From an uncultured bacterium (lineage in GTDB: Bacteria > Planctomycetota > Phycisphaerae > Phycisphaerales > SM1A02): 64,000 bases of DNA. A model generated the notes under the pieces. The model ran no database searches, was not told the DNA's origin, and saw only the letters and a program-made list of their open reading frames with translations. The DNA is taken from positions 1 to 64,000 of the forward strand of contig CAIXJC010000043.1 of assembly GCA_903919715.1 (NCBI GenBank). The letters run 5' to 3'. How positions within the stretch are numbered: position 1 is the first letter of the stretch; each line of letters begins with the position of its first letter. Positions 26,400-34,717 of the stretch are shown here, one piece after another. Both the position numbers and the translations under genes were made by a program.

Positions 26400-27109
26400 G
26401 CGATCACCTGCCCCGCCTGATCCTGCGCGATCGGCAGGTCACTCAATACCAAACCGTCTCGCAAACGAATCACCCGCTGGCAATATGCCGCAACCTCATT
26501 TTCATGAGTCACGATCAGCACGGTCTGACCCTCCGCATGCAACTGGCGAAAAATCTCCATCACTTCGTTGGTGGTCACAGAGTCCAAATTGCCGGTGGGT
26601 TCGTCGGCCATCAAGATCGCTGGCTGATTGAGAATCGCACGCGCAATTGCGACGCGTTGCTTCTGACCACCGGAAAGTTGGTTTGGTCGATGAGTGACTC
26701 GGTCGGAGAGTCGAACTCGGTCGAGCGCTCGCAGTGCTCTTCGCTCACGTTCACGACTCGTCAAACCCGCTTCGCGCGAATAAATCAGCGGCAACTCGAC
26801 ATTCTCCAGTGCTGTCTGCCGAGCCAGCAACTCGAATGACTGAAAGACGAAACCAATCTTTTCGTTTCGCACTAATGCCAACGATGCTTCCGACATCTGC
26901 GCAACCCGTTGGCCGTCGAGTTCGTACGAGCCATCCGTTGGCTTGTCCAAGCAGCCAATGATGTTCATCAAGGTGCTCTTACCAGAGCCAGACGCACCCA
27001 TGACTGCGACCATTTCGTTCTTGCCAATATGCAAGTCGACGCCGCGAAGCGCATGAATTTCCTCTTCGCCAACTCGATAGACTTTTTGTAATTGGCGAAC
27101 GCGAATCAT
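26396..27109 (-). CDS. ABC transporter ATP-binding protein (MacB/LolD type)
   Basis: A 237-residue ATPase with Walker [10 protein letters not shown] (about 38-46), Q-loop in FVFQSFELL, signature [14 protein letters not shown], Walker [13 protein letters not shown] and the switch His in VLIVTHE. The sequence class is the LolD/MacB group that powers mechanotransmission complexes. It is coupled to the permease through ATGA and lies 7 bp after the adaptor gene. Confidence 0.95.
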   Translation of the reverse strand: MIRVRQLQKVYRVGEEEIHALRGVDLHIGKNEMVAVMGASGSGKSTLMNIIGCLDKPTDGSYELDGQRVAQMSEASLALVRNEKIGFVFQSFELLARQTALENVELPLIYSREAGLTSRERERRALRALDRVRLSDRVTHRPNQLSGGQKQRVAIARAILNQPAILMADEPTGNLDSVTTNEVMEIFRQLHAEGQTVLIVTHENEVAAYCQRVIRLRDGLVLSDLPIAQDQAGQVIA

Positions 27110-27116
27110 TTGTGAA

Positions 27117-28457
27117 TCAAGCTCCGACCTTCACTGAGACGCTCGACGACTTACCTGAACTGGCTGGAACGCCTTCTTCCTTGAGAAGCGTTTCGCCGCC
27201 TTTCAACTTCTCAAGCGTCTTGTATGGGCCGACGACGACCGATTGCCCTGCGCTCAATCCAAGTTCGATGATGGTCTCCGTCAGACTGCTCGAACCCAGT
27301 CGCACGGGAGTCGCGATTGCGATTCCTCCTTCGTCTCGAAAGACAATCGCCACAACGCGCTGCGCTCCTTGAAAAACAGGTGATTCTGCGAGTGCCGTTG
27401 GCAAGTCATCACGCTTTCGCTCGACAATGGCCTGCGTCGGCACAAGCAAGCCGCGATGCTCCTTGATTGCGATATCGACATTCGCTGCGAGTCCAGAAAA
27501 AATTCGTACCCCGTCTGCATCGAGCGATACATCAACCTTGAATGTCCCTGCTCCCTGCGTTGCCGATGAGGAAGCTCCTTGCCCCGACGACGTTCGCTGC
27601 AAAGCGACTTCTTCCACCACTCCGTGAAATGTCCGCCCAGAAAAAGCGTTGATGAAGATCTCTGCAGGCTGCCCTTCCTGCACTTTGGCGATGTCCGCCT
27701 CGGCCACTTGAGCGCGAACACGCATTCTGGCCAGATCACCAATGGTCATGATGACCGTGCCGGCATTATTCATCGTTCCCACAACGACCAACTCGCCGAC
27801 TTCCGCATTCAACCTCGTGATCGTTCCATCGATTGGCGCACGAATGGTGGCGTATGAGACTTCTTCGCGAACACGTTCAATTTCCGCCTCGCTTGCCGCA
27901 AGCGAACTTTCCAAGGCGCCGATGTTCTTCGTGCTCCCGACCACAGCAGCCTCGATTTCCTGAACTTTGACCATTGCATCTTCGAGCGCTTGGCGAGCGA
28001 CATCTCCGGTCTCGAACAACTTTCGCTGTCGTTCAAGATTGCGTTTGGCATTCTCGAGCGATTGCTTGGGACCTTCGATTCGAGCCCGCTCCGCTTCGAG
28101 TCGTGCGCGCTCGCCATCTCTCCGCGCCGTCGTCGATGCAAGAACCGCTTTCAAATTGCGGTCGTCCAATTGCACAACGAGATCCCCCTTGTGCACAACA
28201 TTGCCCTCCCGAAATGGAAGTGCCATCACGCGCGCAGAAATCTGCGCAGAAATATCCACCTTTGCGACGGGCTCTACAAATCCAGGAGCAGAGACGCTTT
28301 CACGAAGCGAGCCCTCGCGGACTGCGATGGAGCGAGATTCCAACCCGTCAAGCGCCCGCCATCCCATGAAAGCGGTGAATATTTCACGCCCGCTGAGAAT
28401 CGCAATCACAAGTGCACTTGAGATCGCAATTAGTGCATATTTCTTTGGCTTTGACAA
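27117..28457 (-). CDS. MacA-type periplasmic adaptor of the tripartite ABC efflux system
   Basis: A 446-residue adaptor with an N-terminal membrane anchor ([17 protein letters not shown]), lipoyl half ([20 protein letters not shown]), a long coiled-coil hairpin (about 95-200), second lipoyl half ([20 protein letters not shown]), beta barrel and membrane-proximal domains. It would connect the ABC complex to the TolC homologue. It is the first gene of the operon adaptor-ATPase-permease-channel (28457 down to 23495). The terminator at 28523-28548 isolates this operon from the dockerin-tailed gene upstream. Confidence 0.92.
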   Translation of the reverse strand: MSKPKKYALIAISSALVIAILSGREIFTAFMGWRALDGLESRSIAVREGSLRESVSAPGFVEPVAKVDISAQISARVMALPFREGNVVHKGDLVVQLDDRNLKAVLASTTARRDGERARLEAERARIEGPKQSLENAKRNLERQRKLFETGDVARQALEDAMVKVQEIEAAVVGSTKNIGALESSLAASEAEIERVREEVSYATIRAPIDGTITRLNAEVGELVVVGTMNNAGTVIMTIGDLARMRVRAQVAEADIAKVQEGQPAEIFINAFSGRTFHGVVEEVALQRTSSGQGASSSATQGAGTFKVDVSLDADGVRIFSGLAANVDIAIKEHRGLLVPTQAIVERKRDDLPTALAESPVFQGAQRVVAIVFRDEGGIAIATPVRLGSSSLTETIIELGLSAGQSVVVGPYKTLEKLKGGETLLKEEGVPASSGKSSSVSVKVGA

Positions 28458-28522
28458 TGAGTTCTCCTGAAGTCTTGGGTGGGTCTGGCAAGACTACCTA
28501 ACCAGCACCACCAATGAAAAAA

Positions 28523-28548
28523 AGCCCCCAGTCACAGGACTGGGGGCT
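28523..28548 (-). terminator. Rho-independent terminator of the 28591-30657 gene
   Basis: A perfect 11-bp stem (AGCCCCCAGTC pairing with GACTGGGGGCT) with a 4-nt loop. On the minus strand the second arm runs into an unbroken run of T residues (the A run just before 28523 on the plus strand). It lies about 40 bp after the stop of the secreted protein gene. Confidence 0.92.
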
Positions 28549-28590
28549 TGAAATCACACCTTTAAATCACATCAAAGAGGAAACTGAAAC

Positions 28591-30657
28591 TTACTGTGGG
28601 CAAGCGCCCCAACCGCTAAGCAGCGTCGAAAGATCGGCGCCGTTCGTGTTGCCGTCGCCATTGATATCGCCTGCAGGCGTACCCCATGCGGATAGAAGGG
28701 TTGCCAAGTCCGCACCGTTGCGAACACCGTCGGCATTGTAATCGCCTGGGCATGGTGGCGTCGTTGATGCTGGGTTTCCGAAGATGTCGAACGCATTGTT
28801 GTACAGATCGTTTGGATCTGCGCCCGTTTGCACGTGATACGCGCCGTTCAGGCCCGTGTACTTAACAAATCCCGGGCTTGGGAATGTTTGCGAACGCCAT
28901 CCGAATGGTGCGTTCGTGGCATCAAGCAGGTTGACGCCGTTGTATGCACAGACGAACCATGCGAAATTCGACAAGACTCCAGTTGCACAATCAGGATTCG
29001 ACGCATACGCCGTCAGGTAGTAATCACCCGCTGGCAAATTGAAGCTGACTGCAATGTCGTACGAACTCGTTGCAGAACTGTCGAGAGGATTGTTATACGC
29101 CGTTGGCATCGGAACCGAACCAGCAACAACTTGGTCTGCTGCCAGTGGTGCTGGATTACCAGCCAATCGACGCCAAACAACATAGTTCAATGTTGCGTTG
29201 ACACTTCCAGCAGGCTGAAATCCCTTCACCGTCATACGAGTGAGATTCCAAGAAGACGAGCTTGATGGAACAGTGAACGGCGCAGCAATCCAACGCTGCT
29301 GACTCGCAGGCGGTGCAGCAATGCAGCCCGAACTCAAACCAAGGTTGGTATTGGCTCCAGCTGTTGTGACGATGTACTGCTGAGGTCCTGTTGTGAAGAC
29401 AACATTTTCGAATGTCGTCACGATTGGCAGCGAGAATGTCACAGATTGGTCAGGAGTTCCACCAGTTGCGTAATAACCACCAATGCGGATCAAGTAATAA
29501 TTGTTCGCGAGAGCATCGATCAGATTGATCTGACTTGCGCTTCCACAAGAATCATCATTGCAGCCGATGTAAAGATCAGGAAGAGTCTGAGCTCTTGCTG
29601 AAGTCATGACTGGATCAGTTCCAAGGCCATAGATTTCCATGACAGAATCTTTCGTCTGATCGCCAGTGCATGTTGACACAGTCAAGGAGCCATTCGCAGG
29701 TGTCTTGATCGTGTACCAAAGATCCTTACCCATTGCAGATGAGCAAAGTCCAACGGCTGGGCCAGGGCCGTCCGTTCCTGCATTTGTATTGTCCGCGTAA
29801 ACATTTCCCTGACCAATCGTGATCAACTGGGATGCTATTGCGCAATCATTCAGCGGTGCACTTGGTGGTGGCGCACAGTTGTAAATGAACAATCCACAGA
29901 GCGAGACAGCGCTATCAACGCAGCCTTGATCCCAACCGATATCGCAGCAGAGCGGGTTGAAGCTGCACACTTGGTCGCAGCATGCTGGAAGATTGCATCC
30001 ACCAGCAGCATGCACTTCAGTGCATGACGCAGTGGCAGTTCCGCAAATTGGATATGTCAGCGGAGTGTGCGAGAGTGTCATCAAATACGTTCCGCATTGC
30101 GACGGCGACGACGCAACCGCAGTTGTGTCGAACTCAGTCGTAACGACGACCAAATGTTGTCCAGCTCCAGCAGTGATTGACTGGATATGTGGGCATGCTG
30201 TGCTTTGTATTGCAACGTCAAAGCTTCCAAGACATGGATCAGCACCAACATTTGCCTTGATGAAAATATCTGAACTAGGCATCTGTCCAGTGCCAGTGTA
30301 ACTCTGCGTCGACAATGAAACTTGCAGAGTTCCTGCTGGACAAGAGACAAGGAACCAATCGAGATCGCGCGAGCTCATCGTTGTTCCTGCAGTTGGAATG
30401 TAAAGACCCATCTGTCCTGAAACATTCATGACTCCGCCGCTGCTCAGCGCACCGAGATCGGTGAAGAGATTTGGGGTTGCATTGCAACCACCGTTGTTGT
30501 CAATAGCGCCATTCAAATGTGCGCAACCGTCTGTTGTCGCAATCGTCCCAGGCGGCGGGGTGACTGTGCATTGGCCGAACGCAGTTCCGCCGAACAACAT
30601 AGTTGTTCCAACGATCGCAGTAGCGAGACTGCACGAAAAATTTGTTTCGAATCGCAT
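28591..30657 (-). CDS. Secreted Cys-rich protein with dockerin-like tail, copy 1
   Basis: A 688-residue exported protein with signal peptide (CSLATAIVGTTMLFGGTAFG) starting at the ATG at 30657, which has AGAGGA about 10 bp upstream. After two beta-rich regions it has a compact Cys-rich module of about 50 residues (GGCNLPACCDQVC, NPLCCDIGWDQGCVD), another beta-rich domain pair, and the paired dockerin-like motif at the C-terminus (GDYNADGVRNGADLATLLSA and GDINGDGNTNGADLSTLLSG). It is probably a cell-surface or secreted protein; no enzymatic site is recognisable. The neighbouring gene at 30932-33418 has the same module and an almost identical tail. Confidence 0.8.
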   Translation of the reverse strand: MRFETNFSCSLATAIVGTTMLFGGTAFGQCTVTPPPGTIATTDGCAHLNGAIDNNGGCNATPNLFTDLGALSSGGVMNVSGQMGLYIPTAGTTMSSRDLDWFLVSCPAGTLQVSLSTQSYTGTGQMPSSDIFIKANVGADPCLGSFDVAIQSTACPHIQSITAGAGQHLVVVTTEFDTTAVASSPSQCGTYLMTLSHTPLTYPICGTATASCTEVHAAGGCNLPACCDQVCSFNPLCCDIGWDQGCVDSAVSLCGLFIYNCAPPPSAPLNDCAIASQLITIGQGNVYADNTNAGTDGPGPAVGLCSSAMGKDLWYTIKTPANGSLTVSTCTGDQTKDSVMEIYGLGTDPVMTSARAQTLPDLYIGCNDDSCGSASQINLIDALANNYYLIRIGGYYATGGTPDQSVTFSLPIVTTFENVVFTTGPQQYIVTTAGANTNLGLSSGCIAAPPASQQRWIAAPFTVPSSSSSWNLTRMTVKGFQPAGSVNATLNYVVWRRLAGNPAPLAADQVVAGSVPMPTAYNNPLDSSATSSYDIAVSFNLPAGDYYLTAYASNPDCATGVLSNFAWFVCAYNGVNLLDATNAPFGWRSQTFPSPGFVKYTGLNGAYHVQTGADPNDLYNNAFDIFGNPASTTPPCPGDYNADGVRNGADLATLLSAWGTPAGDINGDGNTNGADLSTLLSGWGACPQ
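28598..28749. repeat. Dockerin-tail DNA repeat, copy 1 (pairs with 30939-31090)
   Basis: About 150 bp encoding the C-terminal tail is nearly identical to 30939-31090 in the same orientation, with about a dozen and a half scattered differences. The rest of the two genes is much more diverged, so the tails have been duplicated or homogenised recently. Confidence 0.85.
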
Positions 30658-30746
30658 GATTGGGGGGTCCTCTTTGAAAATGAAAAGCCGAGCACGTGTT
30701 TCCAACTTGCATTCAATGGGGCAGCGCCAACACGACAACACCCACT

Positions 30747-30802
30747 AAATACAAAGTGAACATAACTCGATGAGCGGACTTGGCAAAAAGACCTTTGTAT
30801 TT
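30747..30802. promoter_or_regulatory. 10-bp perfect inverted repeat bracketing a predicted promoter
   Basis: AAATACAAAG at 30747-30756 and its exact complement CTTTGTATTT at 30793-30802 are separated by 36 bp. On the minus strand the half-sites lie just upstream of a -35-like element and across the expected start of transcription of the gene at 28591-30657. This is the arrangement expected for operator halves of a repressor. Confidence 0.55.
30759..30786 (-). promoter_or_regulatory. Predicted sigma-70-like promoter of the 28591-30657 gene
   Basis: On the minus strand TTGCCA (30786-30781) is followed after 16 bp by TATGTT (30764-30759). Transcription would begin near 30752 and give a leader of about 95 nt. 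The second secreted protein gene has a similar pair with the same -10 sequence. Confidence 0.5.
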
Positions 30803-30859
30803 GACGGAAATAATTTGCAAAGTTATCGGACATCCAACTCTCAATCACCCAATGCAAAA

Positions 30860-30885
30860 CCCCCTCGGCATTTCGGCCGAGGGGG
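30860..30885 (-). terminator. Rho-independent terminator of the 30932-33418 gene
   Basis: A 10-bp stem (CCCCCTCGGC with GCCGAGGGGG) and a short loop. On the minus strand it is followed by TTTTGCATT. It lies about 47 bp beyond the stop of the second secreted protein gene and separates it from the promoter of the first. Confidence 0.88.
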
Positions 30886-30931
30886 AGTGTTCAAAGCTAG
30901 AAAAACTACCTACTAACAAGTCGAAACTGGG

Positions 30932-33418
30932 TCAGTTCGGGCAAGCGCCCCAACCGCTGAGCAGCGTCGAAAGATCGGCGCCGTTCGTGTTGCCGTCACC
31001 AGTGATATCGCCTGCAGGCGTACCCCAAGCAGACAACAAGGTTGCCAAATCCGCACCGTTGCGGACATGATCGCCGTTGTAATCGCCAGCGCATGCTGGA
31101 GCGCTGCAAGAAGCAGCGTTGTTGCCGTTGATCGCACAAACCCATTGCGCTGTGTACGCCGCACCGACTGTTTCAGTCGTGACGAACGCGCCAGTGTCTG
31201 CGCAACTCAAGCGGCAATATGTATTGCCACCAGGTCCTGCAGCATTACCACCGGCACGAAGACCGTAACTCTTCGCAGCAGGCACTCCAGGAGCACCTGC
31301 ATACAAACTTGGGATGTCCATGATGACAACCAAGTTCTTAGCGTGATACTGATCGACGCAAATTGGCTGGGCGAAATTGAGGGTCGCAACATAAACGCCT
31401 CCTGGGATCGAGACTGCTTGATCAGCAATCTTGTCCAAATCGCCACCATCAACGCCGTGATCTGCGGTCACGTAACGTGGTGCACCGCCGTCAAGATCTT
31501 GGTAGATCCCGATCGTCGCTGGAAGAGGAATGTCGCTGTAATAAGTCGCGCACGCCGTTCCAGTTGAGCCACGAACTGTCGCATAAGCACCAAAGTTGAT
31601 GCAACTGATGTTTCCACCAACTGTTCCTGCTGGGAAGACGCGAGCATAAGCATTTGCTGTTGTTCCACCACCAACATTGCAATTTGGGAATGCTGGGTTG
31701 CCAACTGCGCACGCAACAAGACCACTCGTAACGGCGTTTGGATCCGTATTGAGTGTCATCGTGTTAGGTCCAGGCGCAGCGCACGATCCGTTGATCGCAG
31801 CACCACCAGAGACAAGGATTGGACATGTCGCAGGCGCTGATGTGATCTTAATGGTGTAGTCGTTGAATGCACCGCTATTGCAAGGATTGCCTTCGTATGC
31901 GGCATCGGCAACAAATGCGTAGTACACGCCTGGATTGAGACAATATGTCGCAACCGATGGGCACGCACCTGTTCCACTTGCAAGTGTCGTCACACCTGCA
32001 CAAGCAGCTGTGCTGATGTTGCCGGACAGAACCAAGACTGTTGCCAAACGCGCCGCCTTCACGGAGACGGTGACTTGACTTCCAGCCGCAACAGTGAACG
32101 AATAGAAATCCGTATCGCGTGTCGCCGCATCCGCCCAGAAGGTTCCTGCGATGGTTGACCCCATAACAAATGGTGTCGTCTGACCTGCTGCATTGCATCC
32201 GTTGTTGTATGCACTGCCGCAAGGTTCGCCTTCGCTACCACTTGACGTGTCGAGAGCGCACGCAGTTGGCAGAGTGAATGCAATCGATCCTGCGCCAGTA
32301 TCGCCCAAAGTGAACGAACCCAAGCGGACCAGATATGTGTGGCCGAGCGCAACAGTCACGCTCAGTTCGGACGCATAATTCGAAGCAGGGTTCGAGGTGG
32401 TCATACATGTTCCACTGTCGCCGTCGTCATTGCAGCCAATGAGAGCAGCACCAAGTAGGTTGTAATCAAATGTCGCCGGAGTTGTTCCCAAGTCGTAAGC
32501 AGCGATCATGCTGTCAAAGGGAACGGATCCGCAAACAGAAGCCGTCATAGTCCCGTTCGCAACTGGGGAAACTTTGTACCAAATATCATTTTCGACATTG
32601 GAACAGTTGTAAGCAGACTGAATTGGTCCGTCTGTAGTTGCGCCGACATTCGTGAATGAACGCGTACTACTGAGCGCTGGAATAACCGTTGGGCTATTTG
32701 CGCAATTATTGACAGGCGCTCCAGCAACTGCTGGGCACGAGTAGTAACCGCACGTCGAGACTGCGAGATCTACGCAGCCTTGATCCCAACCAACTTCACA
32801 GCAAAGTGGATTGAATGTGCAGATGCTGGTACAGCACACTGCATTATTGCAACCGAAACCTGCATGGACAACATCGCAGGCTCCCGTCGCGCCAACGCAT
32901 CCTGCGCTTGACGCAGTGAAGGTGACAGTCAATGTTCCTGGTCCAAAGTCTGCGTTGTATCCACCGATACGCACATAAAAGACATCGCCACTCACGCAAG
33001 CAACTCCAGAGATCAGCGAGTAATAGGCTTGGCAGCCAGCAAGTCCACTTCCGTCACCATTGCAAGCGACGAGATTCGAGCAGCTCGACTGATACAACGC
33101 CATCGATGTGTCATATGAAGCAGCATCGCATGTTGAAAAATCAACAAGACCCGGACCTGTCGCCGTGTATTTAAACCAGACGTCAGGGCAAGTAGCAATC
33201 CAGTTCAGAAAGGACGACGCACAGAGAGTGTCGACCGGAATGTTTCCGCTCGCGGTTGCGGTCGTTGTGTTGAACGCAACAGGAACTCCAGCACTGACAG
33301 TCACCGCAGAGGCGCATTCATCGCCTCCACCGAGTTGAGCGGATGCTCCAGCAGTGATGATGGCTGCCGCGAATGCGCCAGCAATCATCGTTGAATAACA
33401 GTAATTTCGACTTTGCAT
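30932..33418 (-). CDS. Secreted Cys-rich protein with dockerin-like tail, copy 2
   Basis: An 828-residue exported protein with signal peptide (IAGAFAAAIITAGASAQ). It has repeated beta-rich segments of the pattern seen in bacterial pre-peptidase-type domains (CPDVWFKYTATGPGLVDFST, YDTSMALYQSSC, FYVRIGGYN), a Cys-rich module (GFGCNNAVCCTSIC, NPLCCEVGWDQGCVD), more beta domains, and the paired dockerin-like tail (GDYNGDHVRNGADLATLLSA, GDITGDGNTNGADLSTLLSG). No catalytic motif is evident. AAGGAG lies about 8 bp before the ATG. It is cotranscribed with nothing: its own promoter and terminator are visible. Confidence 0.8.
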   Translation of the reverse strand: MQSRNYCYSTMIAGAFAAAIITAGASAQLGGGDECASAVTVSAGVPVAFNTTTATASGNIPVDTLCASSFLNWIATCPDVWFKYTATGPGLVDFSTCDAASYDTSMALYQSSCSNLVACNGDGSGLAGCQAYYSLISGVACVSGDVFYVRIGGYNADFGPGTLTVTFTASSAGCVGATGACDVVHAGFGCNNAVCCTSICTFNPLCCEVGWDQGCVDLAVSTCGYYSCPAVAGAPVNNCANSPTVIPALSSTRSFTNVGATTDGPIQSAYNCSNVENDIWYKVSPVANGTMTASVCGSVPFDSMIAAYDLGTTPATFDYNLLGAALIGCNDDGDSGTCMTTSNPASNYASELSVTVALGHTYLVRLGSFTLGDTGAGSIAFTLPTACALDTSSGSEGEPCGSAYNNGCNAAGQTTPFVMGSTIAGTFWADAATRDTDFYSFTVAAGSQVTVSVKAARLATVLVLSGNISTAACAGVTTLASGTGACPSVATYCLNPGVYYAFVADAAYEGNPCNSGAFNDYTIKITSAPATCPILVSGGAAINGSCAAPGPNTMTLNTDPNAVTSGLVACAVGNPAFPNCNVGGGTTANAYARVFPAGTVGGNISCINFGAYATVRGSTGTACATYYSDIPLPATIGIYQDLDGGAPRYVTADHGVDGGDLDKIADQAVSIPGGVYVATLNFAQPICVDQYHAKNLVVIMDIPSLYAGAPGVPAAKSYGLRAGGNAAGPGGNTYCRLSCADTGAFVTTETVGAAYTAQWVCAINGNNAASCSAPACAGDYNGDHVRNGADLATLLSAWGTPAGDITGDGNTNGADLSTLLSGWGACPN
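30939..31090. repeat. Dockerin-tail DNA repeat, copy 2
   Basis: Near-identical direct copy of 28598-28749, about 2.3 kb away. Recombination between them would fuse the two genes and delete one. Confidence 0.85.
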
Positions 33419-33443
33419 TTGGTGTTTCTCCTTGATAAAGAAC

Positions 33444-33490
33444 TTGAACTTTGAACGGGCCTCAAACGGGCTTTGAACGGTTTTTGAACG
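33444..33490. repeat. Iteron-like TTGAACG repeats with 11-bp period in the leader of the 30932-33418 gene
   Basis: TTGAACG or a close variant occurs at 33451, 33462 (TCAAACG), 33473 and 33484, exactly 11 bp apart, with a further TTGAACT at 33444. They lie between the predicted promoter and the ribosome site of the gene, on the same DNA face. Confidence 0.8.
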
Positions 33491-33562
33491 ATCCTAAAAC
33501 AACACGGGATGCCAACAATCGAGAGGGCAACGAGCCTCCTACGCCCCCGTAGCATCGGATCA

Positions 33563-33591
33563 AACATAATCCAAATAAAATGAACTACCAA
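33563..33591 (-). promoter_or_regulatory. Predicted sigma-70-like promoter of the 30932-33418 gene
   Basis: On the minus strand TTGGTA (33591-33586) is followed after 17 bp by TATGTT (33568-33563), in an AT-rich segment. Transcription would begin near 33556 and produce a leader of about 138 nt carrying the 11-bp repeats. Confidence 0.5.
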
Positions 33592-33659
33592 TAATTGTCA
33601 CAAAACGACGAAATATTTTTTGCAAGCGCTTTATCTGCGATTTGGATTTGGTTATCGGA

Positions 33660-34691
33660 CTACGACCAATCGATCACAACTTTTCCGAATTGCTCGCCAG
33701 TTTCCAACCGTTGAAATGCGCTTCGGGCTTGTTGAGGCTTATGAACGGAATCGATCACGGGCTTGATGGCGCCAGATCGCAAGAAAGTTGCAACGGCTCG
33801 AAACTCGTCCATGTCCCCCATCGTCGATCCGATCAATGTGAGTTGGTTCCAGAAGAGCCGAGCAAGGTCGGTCGTTGCGTCACCGCCCGTGGTTGCGCCA
33901 CACGTGACGAAGACTCCGCCGCGAACCAGGCTCTTGACGCACTGACTATGGACCGCCTTGCCGATCGAGTCTGCGACGATGTCAACACCGCGCTTGCCAG
34001 TCAAGGTGCGGACGAGTTTGGACCAATCAGATCCGTCGTCCAAGATTCCGTGCGCTGCACCGATTTGGCGCGCACGATCAAGCTTCCATTGGTGACGACT
34101 TGTCACGATGACCGTGCAGCCGAAATGCTTTGCAATATTCAAAAGCGCAACAGCGACTCCGCCACCGATTCCCGTGACGAGGATGGTCATTCCTGGTCGA
34201 AGCTGCGCACGCGACATCAACATGCGCCACGCAGTGAGATGCGTCAGTCCAAACGCCGCAGCTTGAATCGGATCAATTTCCCCAATATCCAAGACGTTTT
34301 TCGCTGGAGCGCAGAAAAATTCTCCCATCGTTCCAGGCGAATGCTCACCGATCATGCGAATGTCTTCGCCTGATGAGATTCGATCGGGATGTGCTGGGGC
34401 ATCTTGCATCACGGCCGCATTCAACAAGATGCGACGGCCGATCCATGCGCGATCAACTCCCGCGCCAACTTCTTCAACGCGTCCAGCACCATCAGAACCA
34501 CTTGAAAACGGATACTGCGTATCGATGCCAGGCAATCCACGACCCACCCAAAGATCCAAGCTGTTCAGCGCGGATGCTTCTGTGCGAACCAAGACCTCGC
34601 CCGCTTGTGGTAGCGGCTTCGCACGGTCCATGACCAGAGCAATATTGGGCGAGACAGGATTTCCGCGCTGTTGAACGACGATGGCTTTCAT
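33660..34691 (-). CDS. Zinc-independent medium-chain dehydrogenase/quinone oxidoreductase-like protein
   Basis: A 343-residue MDR-superfamily oxidoreductase. The N-terminal GroES-like domain (VLVRTEASALNSLDLWVGRG, PFSSGSDGAGRVEEVGAGVD) is followed by a Rossmann domain with the nucleotide motif VTGIGGGVAVALLNIAKHFG (about 165-184) and NADP/NAD-contacting TSRHQWKLDRARQIGA. The structural zinc cysteine lobe of alcohol dehydrogenases is absent, favouring a quinone-reductase or enoyl-reductase type. The substrate is unknown. It is divergent from the second DUF1573 gene with only 26 bp between the starts. Confidence 0.88.
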   Translation of the reverse strand: MKAIVVQQRGNPVSPNIALVMDRAKPLPQAGEVLVRTEASALNSLDLWVGRGLPGIDTQYPFSSGSDGAGRVEEVGAGVDRAWIGRRILLNAAVMQDAPAHPDRISSGEDIRMIGEHSPGTMGEFFCAPAKNVLDIGEIDPIQAAAFGLTHLTAWRMLMSRAQLRPGMTILVTGIGGGVAVALLNIAKHFGCTVIVTSRHQWKLDRARQIGAAHGILDDGSDWSKLVRTLTGKRGVDIVADSIGKAVHSQCVKSLVRGGVFVTCGATTGGDATTDLARLFWNQLTLIGSTMGDMDEFRAVATFLRSGAIKPVIDSVHKPQQARSAFQRLETGEQFGKVVIDWS

Positions 34692-34717
34692 GTGGAGTGC
34701 ATCTATAGTAATGCTCT

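Noticed and set aside
34692-34717. TATAGT hexamer before the second DUF1573 gene as a leaderless promoter
   Set aside because: A -10-like element is present, but no -35 lies at normal spacing, so the evidence is too thin.
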